Shown here: positions 45,410-53,436 of the stretch, piece after piece
Position numbering within the stretch: position 1 is the first letter of the stretch
How the letters are laid out: every line of letters starts with the position of its first letter
Origin: M55B129 sp034189085
Lineage (GTDB): Bacteria > Bacillota > Dethiobacteria > DTU022
NCBI GenBank assembly: GCA_034189085.1
Contig: JAXHVH010000006.1
Location: 1 to 64,000, forward strand
Length of the DNA: 64,000 nucleotides
Reading direction: 5' to 3'
Position numbers and translations under genes: made by a program
The notes under the pieces: model-generated
Database searches by the model: none
What the model was told of the DNA's origin: nothing
What the model saw: the letters and a program-made list of their open reading frames with translations, nothing else

Positions 45410-45438
45410 TTGACAGAAAACGTTAAATGATTTATATA
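45410..45438 (+). promoter_or_regulatory. Sigma-A promoter of the liv operon
   Basis: TTGACA (45410-45415) and TATATA (45433-45438) are 17 bases apart. The -10 lies at the start of a (TA)n run to about 45448, so repeat-length change could alter promoter strength. The leader of about 170 nt contains GGGAAAGGAGG near 45531 but no supported ORF. The rest of 45173-45409 has no gene. Confidence 0.65.
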
Positions 45439-45620
45439 TATATATATAAGATTAACATCTTGCACCTGAAGCACAGAGTATTTTTAATCCAGAAGGTTTA
45501 TGGAAGCAGGATAGAGAAACAATAAAATAAGGGAAAGGAGGTACAGTTTCATTATCTGGAAAGTAGATGCTTTTCAGGAAAGGTTTTCCCAATATTTTTA
45601 ATTTAACGGGGGTATAGTAA

Positions 45621-46904
45621 ATGACAAAAAAAGGTTTTCTATTTCTGGTATTGATTGCCTTTATGGCAGTCGCACTGGTTGTGGGAGGTTGCGCGGAAGA
45701 AGGAGCAGCTCCTGAGACTGAGCCTGAAAATGGGGAAGAAACTGAAGGTGAAGGCCCGGTGGAAGACAAGGATGTCCTTGTTTTCGGTGGGGCCAGATCT
45801 CTAACCGGCCCGCTGGCGATTCAGGATGAATCATGCTTCGGGCCTGTTTATCGTATGTGGGCTGATGAGGTAAATGCCCGCGGTGGTATTTATGTGGAGG
45901 AATACGGGAAACAGCTTCCAGTGGAACTCAAGATATATGATGACACCTCTGATATGGGGACCATGACCAGGCTGCTGGAAAAACTGATGGTTGAGGATCA
46001 AGTTGATTTCCTGCTTGCACCAATCAGTACCGCATTTCTGCATGCCGCTGCCCCGATTTGCAACGAACACGGTTACCTTCTCATGGGGGCTGAAGGTGGG
46101 GCCAAGGAACTGGAACCGATGATGGCCGGCTTACCTTACTTCTTTTCTGTGCTGAACTATGCTACCCACCAGGTTCCGGCGCTGGTTGATATGCTGGTAG
46201 AGAACGAAATCGAGTCAGTGGCGATTATCTTTATTGCTGATCAGCACGGTATTGAATACTCCGGGGATACCATTCCCCTTCTTGAGATGAACGGTATTGA
46301 CGTGGCTTTTTCCAAGAGTGTCCCGCTGGGCATCGACGACATGTCGGCGCTGATCAATGAAGCGAAGGAAGCTGATGTTGATGCTGTTCTCTGCTATGCC
46401 TACCCCGATGAAAACTTCCTCATGGTAGGACAGTCCATCGAGATGGATTTCAACCCGGACATGATGCTGTTTGGACCTGGTGTTTGCTTTGAGGTTTTCC
46501 ATGACATTTTCGGACCTGCTACTGAAGGTGTAATGGGCTGGGGAGCCTGGAACGAGAAGAGCTCGCCTGAGGCAGCTGATCTGGTACAGAGGATAACTGA
46601 ACATGAAGGCAGCCGCAATATTGACTGGTGGGGCCAGGTTCCTTACTATGCCGGGCTGCAGATCCTCGAGCAGGCCATCGAGATGTCTGGCACCATTGAC
46701 CATGAAGTGCTGAAGGATGTTATCGCTACTGAAAAATTTGATACAGTCATGGGCGAAGTCTGGTTTGAAAACGGTGGTATTCCTGCCGAATGTTATCCTG
46801 GCCAGATCGGCCAGTGGCAGAACGGGATCTTTGAAGTGGTTGCTCCCGCTGATCAAGCTACTGCTGAACCGATCATTCCCAAACCGGCATGGCCCGGTCA
46901 ATAA
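45621..46904 (+). CDS. livJ: Branched-chain amino acid ABC transporter substrate-binding lipoprotein
   Basis: The 427-residue protein has a lipoprotein signal ending VVGGC (Cys at about 24). An acidic Glu/Pro linker to about residue 50 follows, then a periplasmic-binding fold of type I (Leu/Ile/Val or amide receptor). Its start VLVFGGARSLTGPLA is the usual first strand and ligand loop. It is the first gene of livJHMGF, behind GGGGG at a workable distance. The ligand could be a branched-chain amino acid, urea, or a short amide or acid. Sequence alone does not decide. Confidence 0.9.
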   Translation: MTKKGFLFLVLIAFMAVALVVGGCAEEGAAPETEPENGEETEGEGPVEDKDVLVFGGARSLTGPLAIQDESCFGPVYRMWADEVNARGGIYVEEYGKQLPVELKIYDDTSDMGTMTRLLEKLMVEDQVDFLLAPISTAFLHAAAPICNEHGYLLMGAEGGAKELEPMMAGLPYFFSVLNYATHQVPALVDMLVENEIESVAIIFIADQHGIEYSGDTIPLLEMNGIDVAFSKSVPLGIDDMSALINEAKEADVDAVLCYAYPDENFLMVGQSIEMDFNPDMMLFGPGVCFEVFHDIFGPATEGVMGWGAWNEKSSPEAADLVQRITEHEGSRNIDWWGQVPYYAGLQILEQAIEMSGTIDHEVLKDVIATEKFDTVMGEVWFENGGIPAECYPGQIGQWQNGIFEVVAPADQATAEPIIPKPAWPGQ

Positions 46905-46956
46905 GCTGATGTTTGAAGTTTAAACAAGAGAAAAAGTAGGATAGATTTGCATGCAT

Positions 46957-47034
46957 GCAGGCTACCTGAATGGTCCTGCCGCTGTAGAGCCTGGAATCGT
47001 CAGCGGTTCCTGCAGACACATGAAGGTAGCCTGC
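46957..47034 (+). promoter_or_regulatory. Large intercistronic stem-loop between livJ and livH
   Basis: GCAGGCTACCT (46957-46967) and AGGTAGCCTGC (47024-47034) are a perfect 11-base inverted repeat. Inside, CCGCTG and CAGCGG form a second perfect stem. It lies 52 bases after the livJ stop and 33 before livH. Structures here commonly protect the abundant binding-protein mRNA and reduce permease expression. Confidence 0.65.
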
Positions 47035-47067
47035 CGTTTATATAATGCCCGGACGGGAGTTGACTAT

Positions 47068-47934
47068 ATGACATCTATTATCAATATACTCGTCAACGGT
47101 TTAATTTTGGGGGGTATATATGCGCTGACCTCCGTCGGACTGAGTATGCAGTACGGCGTAGCCCGTATTTTTAACATCGCCCACGGAGAATTTATTATGG
47201 TTGGTGCTTTTATTACCTGGATGCTTTATACCAGCCTTGGTGTTAACCCGCTAATATGCCTGGCTGTAGCAGGACCAATACTCTTTATTCTCGGTTTTAT
47301 TATTCATCGTTATATGTTTAAGACTCTAAAAGATAAAATCCCTTCTCCCGCAGCGTTTGAAGGAAATTCAATGCTGCTGGCCTTTGGGATCATGTTTGTT
47401 ATTCAAAGTATAGCCATATACTTATGGGGGACCTCCATAAAAGGATACAACTATATGGCTTATTCGGTTTACCTGGGAGATATTCGCTTTTCAGCCAACC
47501 GCCTGTTAATTCTTTTCTTTGCACTTGTTCTATGCGGGCTCTTTTATCTGTTTCTTACCAGAACCAGGCCGGGAAAAGCGATCAGAGCTGCGGCCCAGGA
47601 TCCAGAAGCTGCCAGTCTGATGGGAGTGGACATCAATAAAATGCTTGCCCTCTGCTTTGCTCTCGGAGCGATGATGGCCGGTTTTGCCGGTGTTTTGCTG
47701 AGCATGGCCTACCAGCTTCAGACAAACATGGGGTTGCCGTATACCATCATTGCCATAATCGTGGTTGTCCTGGGCGGACTTGGCAGTATTCCGGGCAGCA
47801 TGCTCGGAGGATTTATTCTGGGTATTATCGGCAGTATAGTAAACACAATTGATCCAGGTTTAACCCTGGCAGCTTATTATTTGCTGTTTATGATCTTGCT
47901 GCTGGTAAGACCATCGGGCATCCTGGGGAGGTAG
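47068..47934 (+). CDS. livH: Branched-chain amino acid ABC transporter permease LivH
   Basis: The 288-residue integral membrane permease begins LVNGLILGGIYALTSVGLSM and contains the family's FNIAHGEFIMVGAF and the EAA-like cytoplasmic loop AAAQDPEAASLMGVDINKM. The C-terminal region GGLGSIPGSMLGGFILG is typical. The start is ATG 47068 behind GGGAG. The open frame extends 39 codons upstream, but across the stem-loop. It is followed four bases later by livM. Confidence 0.93.
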   Translation: MTSIINILVNGLILGGIYALTSVGLSMQYGVARIFNIAHGEFIMVGAFITWMLYTSLGVNPLICLAVAGPILFILGFIIHRYMFKTLKDKIPSPAAFEGNSMLLAFGIMFVIQSIAIYLWGTSIKGYNYMAYSVYLGDIRFSANRLLILFFALVLCGLFYLFLTRTRPGKAIRAAAQDPEAASLMGVDINKMLALCFALGAMMAGFAGVLLSMAYQLQTNMGLPYTIIAIIVVVLGGLGSIPGSMLGGFILGIIGSIVNTIDPGLTLAAYYLLFMILLLVRPSGILGR

Positions 47935-47938
47935 AAAA

Positions 47939-48895
47939 ATGAATTTAAAAACGATCAAAGATAACAGGTATTTTTATCCTGCACTATATATTCTGATCCT
48001 GGTGCTGTTTATTGCCATGCCCTATATCACTGCACCATATACAATTATTTTGCTAAGCAGCATCTTCATGTATGTTGCTCTCACTTTAAGCTGGACTCTT
48101 TTTTCCGGGCCAACCGGTTACACCTCCCTGGCCACTGCTGCTTTTTTTGGCCTTGGGCTTTACATGGCGGGGATACTGGGTGACTCGGTTCCTCTTATTG
48201 TGGCGGTAATTTGCGGAGGCCTGATCAGTTTTGTACTGGCATTCATAATTGGAGCCATTACTCTCCGCCTGCGGGGTATCTACTTTACCATTTTTACCTT
48301 CGGTTTGGTAGAGTTGATCAAGCACCTCATGTTGTGGTGGGAAATTAACATTGTCGGTGTGCGGGGACGTTTTGTCCCGAGAGCAGACAATGCAACTGTA
48401 TTTTATATTTTGCTTGCCATACTGGTTGCCCTTTTGTTAACTACCTATTTTCTTAAAAGCTCCAGGTACGGTATGGCCCTTTCAAGTATTGGAAGCAATG
48501 AAGAGGCGGCGATACACATTGGTATCAATGTAGTCAATCTTAAAATTATTACCTTTGCCTCAAGTGCCTTTTTTATCGGCATGACGGGGACAATCATGGC
48601 TACAAGATGGAGTTACATTGATCCTTATATCGCTTTTGATACATTCTATTCTTTTTTACCGCCATTGATGGCTATATTCGGCGGTTTGGGCAATCTATTT
48701 GGCCCCCTGCTGGGTGCTGCGGTATTTTCTTACCTGCAGGAAACGCTTATCACCAGGTTCCCTTATTCCTACATGTTAATCTTTGGTTTAATTATGGTGA
48801 TTACTATACTCTATCTGCCTAACGGTTTGATCGGTTTGTACCAAATTATCAGGCAGCGGTTTATAGGAGGGAAACATGCAGATACTTCAAGTTGA
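47939..48895 (+). CDS. livM: Branched-chain amino acid ABC transporter permease LivM
   Basis: The 318-residue second permease has about eight to ten hydrophobic helices. Family motifs are SLATAAFFGLGLYMAGIL, RLRGIYFTIFTFGLVELI and the cytoplasmic loop SIGSNEEAAIHIGINVVNLK. GGLGNLFGPLLGAAVFSYLQE follows near the C-terminus. Its last 20 bases overlap livG. Confidence 0.93.
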   Translation: MNLKTIKDNRYFYPALYILILVLFIAMPYITAPYTIILLSSIFMYVALTLSWTLFSGPTGYTSLATAAFFGLGLYMAGILGDSVPLIVAVICGGLISFVLAFIIGAITLRLRGIYFTIFTFGLVELIKHLMLWWEINIVGVRGRFVPRADNATVFYILLAILVALLLTTYFLKSSRYGMALSSIGSNEEAAIHIGINVVNLKIITFASSAFFIGMTGTIMATRWSYIDPYIAFDTFYSFLPPLMAIFGGLGNLFGPLLGAAVFSYLQETLITRFPYSYMLIFGLIMVITILYLPNGLIGLYQIIRQRFIGGKHADTSS

Positions 48896-49595
48896 AGGTT
48901 TAACGAAAAATTTTGGTGGCCTGGCGGCGGTATCAGAGGTTGACTTCCAGGTTGAAGAAGGTGAAATACTGGGATTGATCGGCCCCAACGGGGCGGGTAA
49001 AACGACAACATTTAACCTGATTGCCGGGACCTATGAGCCTAATTCAGGAAAGATTCTATTCAATGGTGAAAACCTTGCCGGCAAAAAACCCAATGTAGTT
49101 TGTCAGAAGGGTATTGCCAGGACATTTCAGAACGTGAAAGTGTTTCCCGAAATGGATGTCTTTCAAAATGTGCTGCTGGGAGCATTTTTTGGCACACCGG
49201 AGAAAAAATCGAGGTCCCGGGCGAAATCTGAAGTTGAGGAAATTCTCGATTTCATCGGTTTGTCTGATCGCACAGATATGATAGCGGGGAGTATGACCCT
49301 GGTTAACCAGAAACGGGTGGAGGTAGCCCGAGCCCTGGCTACCAAACCAAAACTCTTATTGCTGGATGAATTGATGGCCGGCCTTAATCCTACAGAAGTG
49401 GGAGAATCAATGGAACTGGTTCAAAAAATCCAAAAAAAGGGGATAACCGTAATCATGATCGAGCATGTCATGAAAGCGATCATGACTATTTGTAAAAGGA
49501 TTATCGTCCTTCATCACGGCCAGAAAATTGCTGAAGGGACCCCCGAAGAAATATCAACCAGCAAAACTGTTATTGAAGTCTATCTTGGGGAGTGA
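48876..49595 (+). CDS. livG: Branched-chain amino acid ABC transporter ATP-binding protein LivG
   Basis: The 239-residue ATPase has Walker A GPNGAGKTTTFN, the Q-loop GIARTFQNVKVF and Walker B LLLLDELMAGL. The usual LSGGQ signature region reads MTLVNQKRVEVARAL, without a canonical LSGGQ. LivG-type ATPases usually read LSYGQQRRLEIARAL, so the signature is degenerate. The C-terminal extension VIEVYLGE is typical. The ATG lies inside livM. Confidence 0.92.
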   Translation: MQILQVEGLTKNFGGLAAVSEVDFQVEEGEILGLIGPNGAGKTTTFNLIAGTYEPNSGKILFNGENLAGKKPNVVCQKGIARTFQNVKVFPEMDVFQNVLLGAFFGTPEKKSRSRAKSEVEEILDFIGLSDRTDMIAGSMTLVNQKRVEVARALATKPKLLLLDELMAGLNPTEVGESMELVQKIQKKGITVIMIEHVMKAIMTICKRIIVLHHGQKIAEGTPEEISTSKTVIEVYLGE

Positions 49596-49605
49596 ACACA
49601 AACTC

Positions 49606-50310
49606 ATGTTGGAAGTAAATACTTTAAATGTTTCCTACGGAAATGTCCAGGTATTATGGGATGTATGCCTGAAGGTTGATGAGGGAGAGATCGTTGCCCT
49701 GGTGGGCGCCAACGGAGCAGGAAAGACAACACTCCTCAATGCCATAGCCGGCCTGGTTAAACCTGCTTCGGGCAGTGTTACTTTCCTCGGCGAGGATATA
49801 ACCGGTTATTCTTCCAATGCCATAGTGGAGAGAGGCATTGCCTATCTACCTGAAGGAGGAAGGCTCTTTCCTGACATGTCAGTGCTTGAGAACCTGGAAA
49901 TGGGGGCCTATCTAAAGAATTCCTGGAATAAAAGGAATGAGCGGCTGGAGAAGGTTTATGAAATATTCCCCCTGTTAAAGGAACGAAGAAAGCAGCTGGC
50001 CAAAACCCTTAGCGGAGGAGAGCGCCAGATGCTGGCCATGGGCCGCAGCCTCATGTCGGGCCCGAAACTGGGGATGTTTGATGAACCGTCTTATGGCATG
50101 GCTCCGAAGCTGGTTATGGAGGCTTTCAAGATGCTGGAGACACTGCGTGATAATGGGATCACCGTATTCCTTATCGAACAGAACGTTAAACAAAGTCTGG
50201 AGATAGCTGATCGGGCTTATGTCCTGGAAAATGGTAAGATCGTCTCCGGAGGTTCATGCGATTCCCTTCTGGAAAGTGATCATGTCCGGAAGGCATATCT
50301 CGGTTTATAA
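49606..50310 (+). CDS. livF: Branched-chain amino acid ABC transporter ATP-binding protein LivF
   Basis: The 234-residue second ATPase has Walker A GANGAGKTTLLN, the Q-loop region YLPEGGRLFPDMSVLENL, a canonical LSGGERQMLAMGRSLM, and Walker B GMFDEPSYGMAP. The start is ATG 49606, ten bases after the livG stop. It pairs with the degenerate-signature LivG, which may make LivF the catalytic dominant site. A terminator follows. Confidence 0.93.
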   Translation: MLEVNTLNVSYGNVQVLWDVCLKVDEGEIVALVGANGAGKTTLLNAIAGLVKPASGSVTFLGEDITGYSSNAIVERGIAYLPEGGRLFPDMSVLENLEMGAYLKNSWNKRNERLEKVYEIFPLLKERRKQLAKTLSGGERQMLAMGRSLMSGPKLGMFDEPSYGMAPKLVMEAFKMLETLRDNGITVFLIEQNVKQSLEIADRAYVLENGKIVSGGSCDSLLESDHVRKAYLGL

Positions 50311-50333
50311 TCAGAAACACAATAAGCATACAG

Positions 50334-50393
50334 AACCCCTGCATTTAGGATAGGAAAATATTGCTAAGATCCGTTATCCTTAAAGCAGGGGTT
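50334..50393 (+). terminator. Terminator of the liv operon
   Basis: AACCCCTGC (50334-50342) pairs with GCAGGGGTT (50385-50393), closing a longer hairpin and running into TTTTTT. Confidence 0.82.
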
Positions 50394-50446
50394 TTTTGCG
50401 TTTCCTGAATATAGTATTGCAGTGTAAAAGCTTTTAATCTTTGTGT

Positions 50447-50653
50447 TTACCTGTCTGTCAAAGCGAAAGCAATTTTAACAGTAGCCCTGTATTCAATTAT
50501 CTCTCCATCTTCAACTTTGGCTGTTGCTTTTAGAATTTCAACTCCTGTCATGTTATGGACAGTTTTGGCTGCACCTTTAACAGCATTCTGGACTGCTTCT
50601 TCCCAGCTATTACTTGACGTACCTACAAGCTCGGTTATTTTTACAACAGTCAT
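50447..50653 (-). CDS. Dodecin family flavin-binding protein
   Basis: The 68-residue protein matches the dodecin fold, a dodecameric flavin-storage protein. Typical features are VVKITELVGTSSNSWEEAVQNAV, the helix AAKTVHNMTGVEILKATAKVEDG and the final strand YRATVKIAFAL. I chose ATG 50653, preceded by GAAGGAGG. The open frame extends nine codons further. The family's flavin-stacking Trp is present in NSWEEA. Confidence 0.9.
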   Translation of the reverse strand: MTVVKITELVGTSSNSWEEAVQNAVKGAAKTVHNMTGVEILKATAKVEDGEIIEYRATVKIAFALTDR

Positions 50654-50717
50654 GCTTGATTCCTCCTTCTTTACAAACATATTTTTAACTCTTCTAAATA
50701 ATTTTTATATTATTATA

Positions 50718-50747
50718 ATTTTATCATTAACTGCTCAACAACGTCAA
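50718..50747 (-). promoter_or_regulatory. Sigma-A promoter of the dodecin gene
   Basis: Read on the minus strand, TTGACG (50742-50747) and TAAAAT (50718-50723) are 18 bases apart, about 65 bases before the dodecin start. Confidence 0.65.
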
Positions 50748-51142
50748 GAGAATTGGCAAGAATCCTGAGCATAACAACGGCATTCATAGCGGATTTACTG
50801 TTTTGAAAACATGGGATAAAAAAGTATTTTAGATCAAGCAAGCCGTCGCAATGAGCTTTCATAAAAAATTTTCCAAACAGCTCACCAGTGCCTGAAGGAA
50901 TTAATTAACCTGTGTTAAATATTATCTGAAAGCCTGTCAATATCACCGTAAGACAATTTTTCTTGAGGTTGTTGCTTAAGAAATGGTAGTGATTGACAAT
51001 CAAAATATTTGGAAAACGAGTTGTGGTAATCACATCAGTTTTTTTATGAAAGATTGATACTAAAAGAATTTGAACGTTGTTCACATAAGCATTGGTTTAC
51101 TTCACGGTTCGAAAAAAATAACAAGACAGGAGCGCGGTGAAA
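50748..51142. other. AT-rich intergenic region
   Basis: No gene, repeat or RNA that I recognise. A TTGACA is present near 50994 but has no matching -10 at 16-18 bases. Confidence 0.4.
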
Positions 51143-51406
51143 ATGGAATGGTTTCTCTTCCGGAATTGGGAAATGCTCAAGGAATCATCAGCCGGATTTT
51201 CTTTCGGGGTAGGGTTTGAAAAGAAAAAAATTAAAGGCGTCGAACTTTTTCAGCAGAGCAGGCAAAGAGGTTACAGCCCAACGGGAGAACTGGTTTATGA
51301 TTACCAGTTTGATTACGGCAGCCTGAGGGAAGCTTTCAAGCGCCTGATCACCAGCCGGGGCTGGCAATTTAAAACTGTTTTAATGAAAGGCAAGGCCAGT
51401 TACTGA
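51143..51406 (+). CDS. Small protein of unknown function
   Basis: The 87-residue ORF (from ATG 51143; GTG 51137 is an alternative) follows AGGAG at a workable distance. It encodes a soluble, basic protein with several aromatic residues (WFLFRNWEML, YDYQFDYGSL, SRGWQFKTVL). I do not recognise the family and see no signal peptide or membrane helix. It stands alone between the dodecin gene and the CFA-like gene. Coding status is likely but not certain. Confidence 0.5.
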   Translation: MEWFLFRNWEMLKESSAGFSFGVGFEKKKIKGVELFQQSRQRGYSPTGELVYDYQFDYGSLREAFKRLITSRGWQFKTVLMKGKASY

Positions 51407-51736
51407 TGCAGTGGGATTATTTACGCCTTAAAATTTACCCGGTTTGACCGCAAGCAGCACCTATTTGGTTATCTTTTGTGAGCGTAGAGCTTTTAGCCTT
51501 CAGAGTGAGCTGATCTAAACAAATCTAAAATCTTTGGTGCTGGGAAACTGTAGACTTTACGAACTGGTTTCTACAGAACATTTTGATAAATGATTTGATT
51601 TTAAGAAAGTAATTGTTGCAATATTAAAATAAATAGCGCATACTAAAGTTGATAAGACTCAAGCTCGGGTCCGCTTAATAAAACATACCGGTCGGATCAG
51701 GTGATCGGCAGTCGTTAATTGAAAGGACAATGCAAA
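51407..51736. other. Intergenic region before the CFA-like gene
   Basis: AT-rich, without a supported ORF. A TTGCAA (about 51614) and TACTAA (about 51639) are 19 bases apart and could be a weak promoter for the next gene. Confidence 0.35.
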
Positions 51737-52933
51737 ATGCATAAAGAGCTTTTCAGGGCAGTCTTCCGCAGCATTTCCAGTATCTCCTTTGCAGTGACTT
51801 ACTGGGACGGTGAAACTGAAGTATATGGACCGAAAGAATTGAAGGATCTGCCATTCAGAATTATCTTCAATGAACCACTTAATCTGCGGGAAATGCTCGA
51901 AGATCCGGAGACCAGATTTGGTCAGGCCTACATGGACCAGCAAATTGATGTTGAGGGTGATTTTTCTGCCCTGCTTAGCCTTTTGCTGCGTAATGTAGAT
52001 GTTTTCAAGAGTACCGAAAGAGATGGCCTTTTCCAGCGCCTCATGAAGAGCCGCAGCAGTGAGTCAACTGATAAGCAATCCGAGAACGTGGAGACTGAAT
52101 ACAACCTCGGCAGTGATTTCTTTAAGTTGTGGCTTGACAGCACGCTTAGTTACTCCTGTGCTTACTTCCGAACCCCGGAAGATACACTGGATCAGGCCCA
52201 GCTGCAGAAAATTGACCACATCCTCAATAAGCTGCATTTAAAAGAAGGAGAAACACTGCTTGATATTGGCAGCGGCTGGGGTTGGCTTATTATAAGGGCA
52301 GCCCGTAAATACGGTGTTAAAGCCCTTGGCATTACTTTACGTGAAGAAGAAGAGGAAAAAACCAGGAAGCGGATTGAGCATGAAGGGCTGGAGGAACAGG
52401 TAGAAGTACGCCTTGCAGATTACCGTGACCTGGCTGTTGAAAATCAGACTTTTGATAAAATAGTCAGTGTGGGGATGTTTAAATATGTAGGTAAAGAAAA
52501 CATTCCGACCTATTTCCGTTGCCTGCAAAAAATGCTCAAGCCCCAGGGCCTCTCACTACTGCACACAATTACCCGTTCTCTTGAATCGCCTACAGCTACA
52601 TGGCTTGAAAAATATATTTATCCCAGAGGATATATTCCTTCCCTGCGCGAGATAATATGGCTTTTGCCGGAGTTTTCCTTCCACCTTGTTGATGCCGAGA
52701 GTCTGCGGATGCATTATGCTCTTACTACAACCCGCTGGGCTGAAAACTTTGAAAGAGTAGTCGACAAAGTCAGGGAAAAATACGGTGAACGTTTCGTTCG
52801 GATGTGGCGTCTTTATTTGCTGGGCTGCAGTAACTCATTTATGTGCAGCGGGCTTGATGTTCATCAACTACTATTCAGTAGGGGTATTTGCAACGACCTG
52901 CCCCTGGTGCGAGAATCTATTGGTTGCCGTTAA
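51737..52933 (+). CDS. Cyclopropane-fatty-acyl-phospholipid synthase-like methyltransferase
   Basis: The 398-residue SAM-dependent enzyme aligns with CFA synthases. It has an N-terminal lipid-binding domain (about 1-110), then YNLGSDFFKLWLDSTLSYSCAYF with the conserved Cys141, the SAM site LLDIGSGWGWL, and LLHTITR with the conserved His276. The bicarbonate-liganding Glu in the canonical MFEHVG motif is replaced: here it reads MFKYVG, with Lys249 and Tyr250. This change suggests altered chemistry or loss of cyclopropanation. The start is ATG 51737; the open frame begins six codons upstream. Confidence 0.86.
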   Translation: MHKELFRAVFRSISSISFAVTYWDGETEVYGPKELKDLPFRIIFNEPLNLREMLEDPETRFGQAYMDQQIDVEGDFSALLSLLLRNVDVFKSTERDGLFQRLMKSRSSESTDKQSENVETEYNLGSDFFKLWLDSTLSYSCAYFRTPEDTLDQAQLQKIDHILNKLHLKEGETLLDIGSGWGWLIIRAARKYGVKALGITLREEEEEKTRKRIEHEGLEEQVEVRLADYRDLAVENQTFDKIVSVGMFKYVGKENIPTYFRCLQKMLKPQGLSLLHTITRSLESPTATWLEKYIYPRGYIPSLREIIWLLPEFSFHLVDAESLRMHYALTTTRWAENFERVVDKVREKYGERFVRMWRLYLLGCSNSFMCSGLDVHQLLFSRGICNDLPLVRESIGCR

Positions 52934-53035
52934 TACAAAAAGCTATTACCAGTTCACATACTGTAGACAAAGGCGTGGCTTATAAAAAAAGATTTTGAAG
53001 TTTTTTGATAACCTTCTAAAACCCTTTAAAATAAA

Positions 53036-53122
53036 TGGTGCGGGCGAGAGGATTTGAACCTCCAAGGGATTGCTCCCACTGGATCCTAAGTCCAGCGCGT
53101 CTGCCAGTTCCGCCACGCCCGC
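53036..53122 (-). tRNA. tRNA-Leu (anticodon UAG), CCA encoded
   Basis: On the minus strand the 87 bases start GCGGGCGTGGCGGAACTGG and end with the acceptor partner CGCCCGC, then A and an encoded CCA. The anticodon stem CTGGA/TCCAG encloses loop CTTAGGA, giving anticodon TAG. A long variable arm (GTGGGAGCAATCCCTT) and the T arm GGTTCAAATCC fit class II tRNA-Leu. Confidence 0.96.
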
Positions 53123-53140
53123 TTCTTTTCCACCTTTACA

Positions 53141-53169
53141 ATTATAAAGGCTTTTTTTCTTAAATTCAA
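53141..53169 (-). promoter_or_regulatory. Sigma-A promoter of tRNA-Leu
   Basis: On the minus strand TTGAAT (53164-53169) and TATAAT (53141-53146) are 17 bases apart, ending 18 bases before the mature tRNA 5' end. Confidence 0.8.
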
Positions 53170-53436
53170 CTTCCCTCATCATTTTGCTTGCATGTTTTTT
53201 TCAACAGAATTACATTCTTTCCCGTTAGAAAATGTTTTAACTTTTATGCGCTGGACATTTTTATTGACGGCCGGTTCATCTGCTGATCTTTGCCAATTTA
53301 TGACCCTTTAGCGGAGCAATGATTTTAAGTTCCAGAACAAATTTCCGCTTATTCTACGAAAATAACCTGCTTAAGGCAGGATTTCTTCTAATATTTACGA
53401 ATATTCTAAGGTGAAGAAAGGAGGCAGACCGAGGCT

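Noticed and set aside
52946..53182. 78-codon minus-strand ORF (VAELADALDLGSSGSNPLEV)
   Set aside because: It is the tRNA-Leu gene read through as protein, a well-known false ORF.
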